Of a DNA stretch of 64,000 bases, positions 26,110 to 33,641 are shown one piece after another. Under the pieces are notes generated by a model. It had not been told where the DNA came from. It searched no databases and saw only the letters and a program-made list of their open reading frames with translations. The stretch lies in the NCBI RefSeq assembly GCF_006438965.1, contig NZ_RCZM01000008.1:1-64000 (forward strand). The letters are read 5' to 3'. Source of the DNA: Pedococcus bigeumensis. Lineage in GTDB: Bacteria > Actinomycetota > Actinomycetes > Actinomycetales > Dermatophilaceae. A program made the translations under genes and the position numbers. Numbering within the stretch: position 1 is the stretch's first letter; each line of letters begins with the position of its first letter.

Positions 26110-28380
26110 GTGCGCCTGCTGCCTGCCTCCCTCGCTGCCCTGGTCATCACCCCCTTCTTCGTGGCCCTCCCCACGGTGTCGTTCGCCTCGACGGACACGC
26201 CCCATCCGGTGGCCCCGCACGTCCAGTCCACCGCGGTCCGCGGCGTCGACTCGACGGCGAAAGCGCAGCTCTGGGACCGTCGCGTCCTTCGTCCCGGACA
26301 CGCTCTGAGCACCCTCACGCCGGTCCAGGAGCGAGCCCGGTTCACCGTGGCGGGAGTCTCGTGGGCTCGCACCACAGGGCTGTCCAGCAGTGACGTCATC
26401 GTCCAGATTCGCGTGCGTGAGGACTCCGGGTGGTCAAGCTGGGAGACGCCCGGGGTTACCGACGAGGGCCCGCAGAGCGGGACCGACGAGTCAGCCACTG
26501 CCCGCCTCGGGACGAACCCCCTTGTCACCGACGGCGCCACGGCGATCCAGGTCCGGGTGGACACCACGAACGGCCAGCCCCTCCCCGATGTCCGGGTCAC
26601 GACGATCAACCCCGGCACGTCGTCCGCCGATGACGACGTTGTGGCCAAGTCCCCCGCCGCCTCAGCCTCTGCCGCGGCCACGATGCCCACGATCATCACG
26701 CGCAAGCAGTGGGGTGCCGACGAGTCGCTGCGTGGGTCGACGACCTACAACACGACCGTCAAGGCGATCACGATCCACCACACCGCAAGCTCGAACGACT
26801 ACACCGCGGCCACGGCTGCCGCGCAGATCCGCGGCATCTACGCCTACGACACCAAGGGTCTCGGCTGGTCGGACATCGCCTACAACTTCCTGGTCGACAA
26901 GTTCGGTCAGATCTACGAGGGCCGGGCCGGCTCGATCACCCAGGCGGTGCGCGGAGCCCACGCGATGGGCTTCAACACCAACACGATGGGCATCGCAGCG
27001 CTGGGCAACTACCAGACCGTGAGTCCTCCCGCAGTCATGGTCGACTCGATCGCCAAGGTCGCGGGTTGGAAGCTCTCCCAGTACGGCGTCGACCCGTCCG
27101 CCACGACGAAGCTGACCTCCGCAGGCGGGACCGGCACCAAGTACGCCGCCGGCGTCGTCGCCACCCTGCAGACGATCAACGCGCACCAGAACACGTCCTA
27201 CACGCTGTGCCCCGGCCAGTACCTCTTCCCGCTGATGGCCACCATTCGCAGCAAGGCAACGCTGTACGCGAAGACCTCGGTGACCACGCCCCCGCCGCCA
27301 GTCACAACGGCCAAGCTGTTCTCGGCCTACGGCAGCCTCACCCTCGCCACCGGCTCGACCGGATGGGCGGTCCGCGACCTGCAGCTCGAGCTCAACCGCC
27401 GTGGCTTCGCCGCAGGGACGGCTGATGGTGCGTTCGGCGCGACGTCGCTCGGTGCGGTGCAGCGCTTCCAGAAGGCCGCAGTGCTCACGGTCACCGGCAA
27501 GATCGCGTCCAACGACTGGCGCGCACTGTCCGGGCTCAGCTACACCAAGACCGGCGCTCCCCCGCCGCCGCCACCGCCCGCGAAACCCGTGCCGACCAAG
27601 GCGATTGCCGGTTTCAACGCCGACGGACGCGGCGACGTCATCGGCCGCACCGCGCCCGGCGACCTCTACCTCTACCCCGGCAAGGTCGGGGGCATCGGGG
27701 CCGCGGTGCGGATCAGCGGCGGCTGGAACGCCTTCCGCCAGGTCGTCTCCCCCGGCGACCTCTCCGGCGACCGGATCGCCGACGTCCTCGCCATCACCTC
27801 CACCGGCTCGGCCTACTTGTACAAGGGCAACGGCAAGGGCGGCCTGCTCGCCGGCCGCACCCTCCTGTCGAGCGCCTGGAAGTCCTACACCGACGTCCTC
27901 ACGCCCGGCGACTGGACCGGCGACGGCAAGCCAGACCTGTTGGCGCGCAAGGCCAACGGCGAGCTGTGGCTCGTCGCTGGCAACGGCAAGAGCGGGTTCA
28001 CCGGCACCTGGCGGCGAATCGGCACCGGCTGGCAGATGTTCAGCCAGATGATCACGCCGGGCGACGTCACCGGCGACGGTCGCGTCGACCTTCTCGGCCG
28101 CACGCCCGCCGGCAAGCTCTACCTGTACAAGGGCACCGGAGTGGCCACAGCCACCGCGACCGGATACAAGCCCGGGACGCTGGTCTCGTCCGGTTGGCAG
28201 GGCTACAACACAGTGATCTCGACCGGCGACCTCACTGGCGACGGCAAGGCCGACCTCATCGGCCGCACGACGGCCAACGTCGACTACGTGTATGCCGGGA
28301 CCGGCAAGGGCACGTTCGCGGCACCCAAGAAGTTCACCGCCCCCTGGGGCGCAACGACCCGCATCACCGGAGTCCGCTAA
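26110..28380 (+). CDS. Secreted N-acetylmuramoyl-L-alanine amidase (PGRP type) with FG-GAP repeats
   Basis: A 756-residue exported cell-wall hydrolase. Order of parts: signal peptide (VRLLPASLAALVITPFFVAL), an N-terminal beta domain, a PGRP/Amidase_2 domain (ITIHHTASSNDYTA with the zinc histidines, IAYNFLVDKFGQIYEGR, GAHAMGFNTNTMGIAALGNY), a PG_binding_1 domain (TADGAFGATSLGAVQRFQKA), a polyproline linker, and about five FG-GAP/VCBS-like repeats with DLTGDGKADLIGR-type calcium-binding loops. It cleaves the lactyl-peptide bond of peptidoglycan. GTG 26110 is chosen since it begins the signal peptide; the frame is open to 26023. Confidence 0.85.
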   Translation: MRLLPASLAALVITPFFVALPTVSFASTDTPHPVAPHVQSTAVRGVDSTAKAQLWDRRVLRPGHALSTLTPVQERARFTVAGVSWARTTGLSSSDVIVQIRVREDSGWSSWETPGVTDEGPQSGTDESATARLGTNPLVTDGATAIQVRVDTTNGQPLPDVRVTTINPGTSSADDDVVAKSPAASASAAATMPTIITRKQWGADESLRGSTTYNTTVKAITIHHTASSNDYTAATAAAQIRGIYAYDTKGLGWSDIAYNFLVDKFGQIYEGRAGSITQAVRGAHAMGFNTNTMGIAALGNYQTVSPPAVMVDSIAKVAGWKLSQYGVDPSATTKLTSAGGTGTKYAAGVVATLQTINAHQNTSYTLCPGQYLFPLMATIRSKATLYAKTSVTTPPPPVTTAKLFSAYGSLTLATGSTGWAVRDLQLELNRRGFAAGTADGAFGATSLGAVQRFQKAAVLTVTGKIASNDWRALSGLSYTKTGAPPPPPPPAKPVPTKAIAGFNADGRGDVIGRTAPGDLYLYPGKVGGIGAAVRISGGWNAFRQVVSPGDLSGDRIADVLAITSTGSAYLYKGNGKGGLLAGRTLLSSAWKSYTDVLTPGDWTGDGKPDLLARKANGELWLVAGNGKSGFTGTWRRIGTGWQMFSQMITPGDVTGDGRVDLLGRTPAGKLYLYKGTGVATATATGYKPGTLVSSGWQGYNTVISTGDLTGDGKADLIGRTTANVDYVYAGTGKGTFAAPKKFTAPWGATTRITGVR

Positions 28381-28498
28381 CGCAGCAGTGCGAGGTATGC
28401 CGCGTGGTTGCCAGGCCGGCTGCCTCGCCGCATGATCGCGAGCCCAGGCATTTCGGGATTGACCGGACATTGCTGTGCCTCCCTGGCAAGCTGCCCAC

Positions 28499-31400
28499 GT
28501 GACGGGGAATGACGACAGCATGTTGGAGGGCTTGTACGAGAGCCTGATCACGCGCGGACTCGAGTCCCGCCTGACCGGAACCCACGGACAGGAAGTCGAT
28601 CGCTCAAAGATCGATGAGGCCGATGAGCCCGAGGTCCTAGCTCGGCACGTTCGGGCCGTTGCCTTGCGGGCTTTTCGGGAGGAGCGAAACAGCGAACGTC
28701 GTCTGGCCCTGGTCAACGAGATCGTCGAACATCTTGGCGCAAACGAGGATCTGTTGCAGGGCGGCCTTCGCCACCTGATGGCGGTCAGTCGAAATGCCTC
28801 GCCCGGCATTTCTGCCCGGGCCTTCGTGGATCGTCCATCCACTCCCCTATCCGACGCCGCCCTGCTGACAAACGCGCACGGCGAGCCTGGGATGGGTCAC
28901 GAAGTCCGGGCCGAGCTAGCCAGTGCCGACCGCGTCGACGTCATCATGGCGTTCGTCAAGTGGTACGGCCTAAGGCTGTTCGACGATCGACTCAAGTCTC
29001 TGCATGACCGCGGCGTGCCTCTCCGCATCATCACCACGACCTACATGGGCGCGACAGAGCGGGCCGCGCTCGACCGTCTCGTGCGTGACTTCGGCGCGGA
29101 GGTGAAGGTCCAGTACGACGACCAACGGACACGTCTCCACGCCAAGGCCTGGCTGTTTCGGCGCAACACCGGCTTCGACACCGCTTACGTCGGTAGCAGC
29201 AATCTGTCACGTGCAGCCATGCTCGACGGCGTGGAGTGGAACGTTCGCCTCTCCTCCATCGCCACCCCGTCCTTGCTCCAGAAGTTCAGTGCCACGTTCG
29301 ACAGCTACTGGAACGACAACACGTTCGAGACCTACGACCCGGATACCGATCGTGACCGCTTGGACGACGCGCTGGCGGAGGCCGCCGGCCACAAGTCCCA
29401 TGATCGCGTAACGCTCACTCTGTCTGGTCTGGAGGTTCGGCCTTACCCATACCAGCAGGAGATGCTCGACCAGCTCGAGGTCGAGCGCGTCGTTCACGGG
29501 CGTCATCGCAACCTAGTGGTGGCCGCAACGGGGACCGGCAAGACCGTCGTTGCGGCTCTTGACTATCGGCGTCTCGCCGAGGTTGCGCCGACGCTCCCCC
29601 GGTTGCTCTTCGTTGCGCACAGACGGGAGATTCTCCAGCAGTCCATGCGCACCTACCGCGAGGTGCTTAACAACCCGAACTTCGGCGAGTTGTACGTCGG
29701 CGGCGCGCGCCCGGAGCGCTGGGAACACGTCTTTGCGTCTGTTCAGTCGCTGACGTCCAACGACATCCACAACATTCCACCGGGCTCGTTCCAGGTCGTG
29801 GTGGTCGACGAGTTCCATCACGCCCAGGCGACGACCTACCGCCGCATCCTCAACCACCTCAACCCGCGCGAGCTCCTGGGCTTGACCGCGACCCCAGAGC
29901 GCGGGGACGGGCTGGACGTCCGGTCCTTCTTCGATGGCCGAGTCGCGGCTGAGCTGCGGCTGTGGGATGCGCTGAAAGCCGACCTTCTGACGCCGTTCCA
30001 CTACTTCGCAGTCGCGGATGGCGTGGACCTCACGCGAGTCGACTGGAAGGCGGGTGCCTATGACCCATCGGAGCTCTCCAACCTCTTTACCGGCAACGAC
30101 GCCCGCGCCCGCGTCGTTCTCAAGACCGTGCAGGACAAGGTCTCCGATCTGTCGTCGATGAAAGCTCTGGGGTTCTGTGTCTCCCGAGCCCACGCCCACT
30201 ACATGACCGAGGTATTCAACAACGCGGGGATCCAGGCGGCGACCGTCCTGGGCGATACCTCGATGGACGATCGCGATGGCGCCATCGCCAATCTGCGGAA
30301 CGGAACGGTCCAGGTCGTCTTCACGGTGGATGTATTCAACGAGGGTGTGGACATCCCGGCGATCAACACAGTGCTCTTCCTCCGACCGACCGAAAGCTCA
30401 ACGGTCTTTCTCCAACAGCTCGGGCGGGGACTACGTCGCGCGAAGGACAAGGCAGTGCTCACGGCGCTCGACTTCGTAGGCCATCACCGCAAGGAGTTCA
30501 GGTTCGACCAGCGCTTCCGTGCGATGACCGGCAGCACCAGAGGGCAGCTTGTGCGCGACATCGAGCACGGCTTCCCCTTCCTGCCCGCAGGCACGGAGAT
30601 TGTGCTTGACCGGCAGAGCCAGGAACTGGTTCTGGAGAACGTCCGCAGCCAGGTGGCTAAGCGCTGGACCACGATCACCTCTGAGCTGCGCGCTCACCCG
30701 ACGGACGACTTGAGCACCTTCCTCGCAGAGTCGGGCGTTGAGTTGCCAGACGTCGTCCGAGGCGACAGGTCGTGGGCCAGGCTGCGCCGGGAAGCTGGGC
30801 TTTCGGTTGCGGAAGGCGGCGACCTAGAGATGGCGCTGCTCAAACGCGTCCGCGCCCTTGCCCATGTCGACGACCCGGACCGGGCGGCGGCTTACCTGCA
30901 GTGGTTAGCCGACGACGCGCCCACGTACGGAGACGCGGATCCGGCTCTCCAGGCGTTTGGGCGCATGCTGTTCTTCTCCCTGTGGCCCGACGGCGGTGGC
31001 TTCGATTCATATGCCGCTGGGCTGGCCGCGTTGCGCTCGGAACCCGCCGCGCGGGAAGACCTGCGCGAGGTCATTGCGCTCGGCCTAGCCGGTGCAGAGC
31101 GTGTCAGCACGCGACCTGGCGGAGAGCTCGGGCTACGACCCCTTCGGGTGCATGCGCGTTACACCCGAGAGGAACTTGTCGCTGCCCTGGACTACGTGGC
31201 CGTTGACGGTCGCAAGCCCAACAGCTTCCGCGAGGGGGTGCTGTTTGCGCCAGCAGCCAACGCGGACGCCTTCCTCGTGACGCTGCACAAGTCTGAAGCG
31301 GACTACTCACCCACGACTATGTACCAGGACTACGCAATCAATCCCGAACTCTTCCACTGGGAGTCGCAGTCGGGCACAACCGTCGCGTCGAAGACTGGTC

Positions 31401-31612
31401 AGCGCTACCTCAGCCACAGGGAGCAGGGCAGCCACGTGCTGTTGTTCACCCGACCGCAGAAGGTGACTGACTTCGGGTCAGGCGCTCCATATCTCTTCCT
31501 CGGGGAGGCCGACTACGTCGAGCATCGTGGCGAGCGCCCCATTGCCATCACCTGGCGCCTCCACACACCGATGCCCGCCGCCGACTTCGCAGCCGCCAGT
31601 GTTGTGGCCTGA
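28499..31612 (+). CDS. PLD-nuclease / SF2 helicase / DUF3427 protein
   Basis: About 1037 residues. The N-terminal part has a phospholipase-D nuclease motif (RLHAKAWLF, HxK, then GSSNLS). Next comes a superfamily 2 helicase with Walker A ATGTGKT, DEFHH box, LGLTATPERGDG and the motif VI region LQQLGRGLRRAKDK. The rest is DUF3427 (NSFREGVLFAPAANADAFLV onward). Such proteins are often found in defence islands and are thought to cut and unwind DNA. The start is uncertain between GTG 28499 and ATG 28520. GC content is lower than that of neighbouring genes, which hints at transfer. Confidence 0.85.
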   Translation: MTGNDDSMLEGLYESLITRGLESRLTGTHGQEVDRSKIDEADEPEVLARHVRAVALRAFREERNSERRLALVNEIVEHLGANEDLLQGGLRHLMAVSRNASPGISARAFVDRPSTPLSDAALLTNAHGEPGMGHEVRAELASADRVDVIMAFVKWYGLRLFDDRLKSLHDRGVPLRIITTTYMGATERAALDRLVRDFGAEVKVQYDDQRTRLHAKAWLFRRNTGFDTAYVGSSNLSRAAMLDGVEWNVRLSSIATPSLLQKFSATFDSYWNDNTFETYDPDTDRDRLDDALAEAAGHKSHDRVTLTLSGLEVRPYPYQQEMLDQLEVERVVHGRHRNLVVAATGTGKTVVAALDYRRLAEVAPTLPRLLFVAHRREILQQSMRTYREVLNNPNFGELYVGGARPERWEHVFASVQSLTSNDIHNIPPGSFQVVVVDEFHHAQATTYRRILNHLNPRELLGLTATPERGDGLDVRSFFDGRVAAELRLWDALKADLLTPFHYFAVADGVDLTRVDWKAGAYDPSELSNLFTGNDARARVVLKTVQDKVSDLSSMKALGFCVSRAHAHYMTEVFNNAGIQAATVLGDTSMDDRDGAIANLRNGTVQVVFTVDVFNEGVDIPAINTVLFLRPTESSTVFLQQLGRGLRRAKDKAVLTALDFVGHHRKEFRFDQRFRAMTGSTRGQLVRDIEHGFPFLPAGTEIVLDRQSQELVLENVRSQVAKRWTTITSELRAHPTDDLSTFLAESGVELPDVVRGDRSWARLRREAGLSVAEGGDLEMALLKRVRALAHVDDPDRAAAYLQWLADDAPTYGDADPALQAFGRMLFFSLWPDGGGFDSYAAGLAALRSEPAAREDLREVIALGLAGAERVSTRPGGELGLRPLRVHARYTREELVAALDYVAVDGRKPNSFREGVLFAPAANADAFLVTLHKSEADYSPTTMYQDYAINPELFHWESQSGTTVASKTGQRYLSHREQGSHVLLFTRPQKVTDFGSGAPYLFLGEADYVEHRGERPIAITWRLHTPMPAADFAAASVVA

Positions 31613-31803
31613 GCACGCCTGCTACCTAGGCGTCCCACTCCGGCCCACTGTGACGCGCCTTTGGCTGACGGGGTCTGTCAGAATCCCACGAAAGTCGGCA
31701 GTCGAGGGCTTGCCCGCGGGCGTAACGTTTCTAGAGGGTCGCGGCAGCGATCTGCTGGGCCCGGAGGTAGGCGCACTGAGCGCGGAACTGAGGAGGTTGC
31801 GGA

Positions 31804-32181
31804 ATGTTCGAACCACTAAGGGCGGTACCGACCATCGCGGTGTCAGACATCGAGAGGGCCAAGAAGTTCTACAGCGAGACCTTGGGATTGAAGGCCAAGG
31901 ACGAGAGGGTCGACGGTATCCGGTATGAGGCGGGCGGAGGGACTTTGCTGCTCGTCTATACGTCCCAGTTCGCCGGAACTGCCAAGAGCACCTCCATGGG
32001 CTTCGACGTGGACGACCTCGACAAGGCCGTGGCGGAACTGCGCGAGCGTGGGGTGGTCTTCGAGGAGTATGACCTGCCTGGGTTGAAGACGATGAACGGC
32101 ATCGCAGAGATCGAGGGCCTCAAGGGCGCCTGGTTCAAGGACCCCGACGGCAACATTCTGTCGATCGGTCAGGAGATCTGA
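31804..32181 (+). CDS. VOC family (glyoxalase-like) protein
   Basis: A 125-residue single VOC domain (TIAVSDIERAKKFYSETLGL at the start, AWFKDPDGNILSIGQ at the end). AGGAGG lies 8 nt before the ATG. Substrate unknown. It may belong to the same transferred stretch as the helicase upstream. Confidence 0.85.
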   Translation: MFEPLRAVPTIAVSDIERAKKFYSETLGLKAKDERVDGIRYEAGGGTLLLVYTSQFAGTAKSTSMGFDVDDLDKAVAELRERGVVFEEYDLPGLKTMNGIAEIEGLKGAWFKDPDGNILSIGQEI

Positions 32182-32422
32182 CATCGGTCCGCGCACGGTG
32201 CGAGGCAGCTGCAGGTCGGGGAGTTGTCTTCTGCACCCGTGACGGTTTGTCTCGTGGACCCGTCCTCTGGCTGATGCTTGACGGTCGACGTCCGCCTCTC
32301 GAATGGAGCACGCGGACGTCGCGGGGTGGGCCGAGGCAGCGGTGCCACGCCAGATCCTCTGCGACGACTGGGTTACTAGTTGATCACTCAGGGGCAGTAT
32401 CCGGCACACGCGGGCACGCACG

Positions 32423-32468
32423 TCGGAAGGGCCTCCGACGGCGTTCCGCTGGTCAGAGGCCCTTCCGA
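32423..32468 (-). terminator. Long-loop hairpin next to a tRNA remnant
   Basis: TCGGAAGGGCCTC (32423-32435) pairs perfectly with GAGGCCCTTCCGA (32456-32468) across a 20-nt loop. It lies directly after the 3' end of the tRNA-like fragment on the minus strand, as a tRNA terminator would. Confidence 0.55.
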
Positions 32469-32497
32469 TGGTGGGCGATCCTGGGTTTGAATCAGTG
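32469..32497 (-). other. Degenerate tRNA 3' end, possible old attachment site
   Basis: On the minus strand the sequence CACTGATTCAAACCCAGG followed by ATCGCCCACCA looks like the T-arm, acceptor strand and CCA of an actinobacterial tRNA (closest to a Val type as I remember it). The T-stem has mismatches and no tRNA body precedes it. tRNA 3' ends are left behind by integrative elements, so this may mark an old integration. Confidence 0.4.
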
Positions 32498-32780
32498 CTC
32501 CGACACCGACTGGCGCCGCGGCCAAGGACCCGAGGTGGCCGGCCCGATCGGTGCCATCCTGCTCCTGCGCACCGGCCGGACAGCCGCTCTAGAACAACTC
32601 GCCGGCGAGGGGGCGGACGCCCTTCGGTTCACCGAGACCCGAACCGCGTAGATGGACGGCACCGACGCTCACGCATGGCAAGGGTCGGACTTCTCCCCTG
32701 GACACCGGCCCGTCATGCCGATCAACTCGCGTCCTATTGCCTAAGGGCTACAGATCTGCTCATCACAGAAGGCGCATGCT

Positions 32781-32839
32781 CCAATCAACGACGGTGGGCC
32801 CGGAGCGAAGATCGCTCCAGGCCCACCTTCGTTGATTGG
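32781..32839 (-). terminator. Long hairpin, probably the displaced nrdJ terminator
   Basis: CCAATCAACGACGGTGGGCC (32781-32800) pairs with 32820-32839 with one mismatch, and inside it GGAGCGA pairs with TCGCTCC around a 3-nt loop, giving a near-continuous 27-bp stem. It ends 10 nt from the left end of the transposon. With the transposon removed it would start 10 nt after the nrdJ stop codon on the same strand. Confidence 0.6.
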
Positions 32840-32844
32840 CTAGA

Positions 32845-32849
32845 TCAGC
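32845..32849. repeat. Target-site duplication, left copy (TCAGC)
   Basis: TCAGC immediately precedes the left transposon end and recurs at 52319-52323 immediately after the right end. Five bases is the duplication length of Mu- and Tn7-type transposons. Confidence 0.6.
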
Positions 32850-32895
32850 TGTCGAGTTGTGTCGAGCGACGGGCCGAGTTGCGCTGCGACACTCG
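32850..32895. repeat. Left end of the transposon
   Basis: Begins TGTCGAGTTGTG and has a second CGAGTTGCGC 22 nt further in (32875). The complement of the right end starts TGACGAGTTGCG and has a second CGAGTTGCGC 24 nt further in. These look like transposase binding sites. Confidence 0.65.
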
Positions 32896-32927
32896 TTATC
32901 GTTTTATCATTGCGTTATCGTTATCAC
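32893..32927. promoter_or_regulatory. GTTATCG repeats before the wHTH gene
   Basis: An AT-rich stretch with GTTATCG at 32895, 32914 and 32920 and a related TTTTATC between, ending at the ATG of the regulator gene. GTTATCG also occurs in a perfect dyad near the right end (52221-52244). A likely operator for the adjacent regulator. Confidence 0.45.
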
Positions 32928-33263
32928 ATGAGCACTCGCCCACCCAGCAACCGGGCGGTCGCCCAACTCGCGGAGGACGTCGGCCGAGCGCTCTTGCGTT
33001 TCGCGGACACGCTACGCGAAGACGCAGCCGTGCCCACGACGACCCGCCGGCCGGAGGGACGGGCGCGTGGCCAGTTGCAGGAGCGCGTACTCGGGTTGAA
33101 GAACCTGACAAGCGAGCACGGACTGGCTGCAAGCGAAGTGGCGCAGCAGCTGGCCGTTCCGCAGTCGAACGCGACTCGCGCCCTAAACACGCTCGCCGAG
33201 CGCGGCGATCTTGTCGTCGTGCCGGGTGAGCGACCATCAAGATGGCGCGCGACCGGGCCGTAG
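32928..33263 (+). CDS. Winged-helix transcriptional regulator
   Basis: A 111-residue protein: a helical N-terminus (NRAVAQLAEDVGRALLRFAD) followed by a MarR/IclR-type winged helix (GLAASEVAQQLAVPQSNATR, then ALNTLAERGDLVVVPGERPS). It is the first gene inside the left end, with GTTATCG repeats at its start. By position it may control the element. Ligand unknown. Confidence 0.65.
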   Translation: MSTRPPSNRAVAQLAEDVGRALLRFADTLREDAAVPTTTRRPEGRARGQLQERVLGLKNLTSEHGLAASEVAQQLAVPQSNATRALNTLAERGDLVVVPGERPSRWRATGP

Positions 33264-33641
33264 GTGCTCGTGCATGACCACCCGCGACCGGTCGCCGGAC
33301 ATGTCGACCGTGCTGTGCGGCTGCATGACCTGCCGGTGGTGGTGGTGGAGCGAGTAGCAACGCGTCCCTCTGGCGCGCCTTCTGCACTCCGGCTCGGCAG
33401 CCGCCAGGAGCTGCCCACCGACCCGCGTCACGCACGGCCGCGCTGGAGACGCGCCCTAGCACGCTGAGCAGCGTACGGCGCCCGCCTTTACAGACGTGAC
33501 CCGCAGGGTTCCCACGGCCAGTGCTGCTGCGGGTAACCGCCCACCGATCTCGAACCCCGTTACTACGTTCATCGGGTCCCGGCACCGCCTGGGCGGTCGC
33601 AATTCCACGTCTCGGCCCGTTGCCGATTCGTCGCTGGACGG
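33264..33641. other. Gene-poor stretch (378 bp)
   Basis: No reading frame here looks like a protein on either strand and I see no strong hairpin. It separates the wHTH gene from the large LuxR regulator and must contain the promoter of the latter. Confidence 0.4.

Noticed and set aside
32247-33229. Plus-strand frames in the region left of and across the transposon end
   Set aside because: They run through hairpins, the tRNA remnant and the transposon end, and show no protein-like composition.
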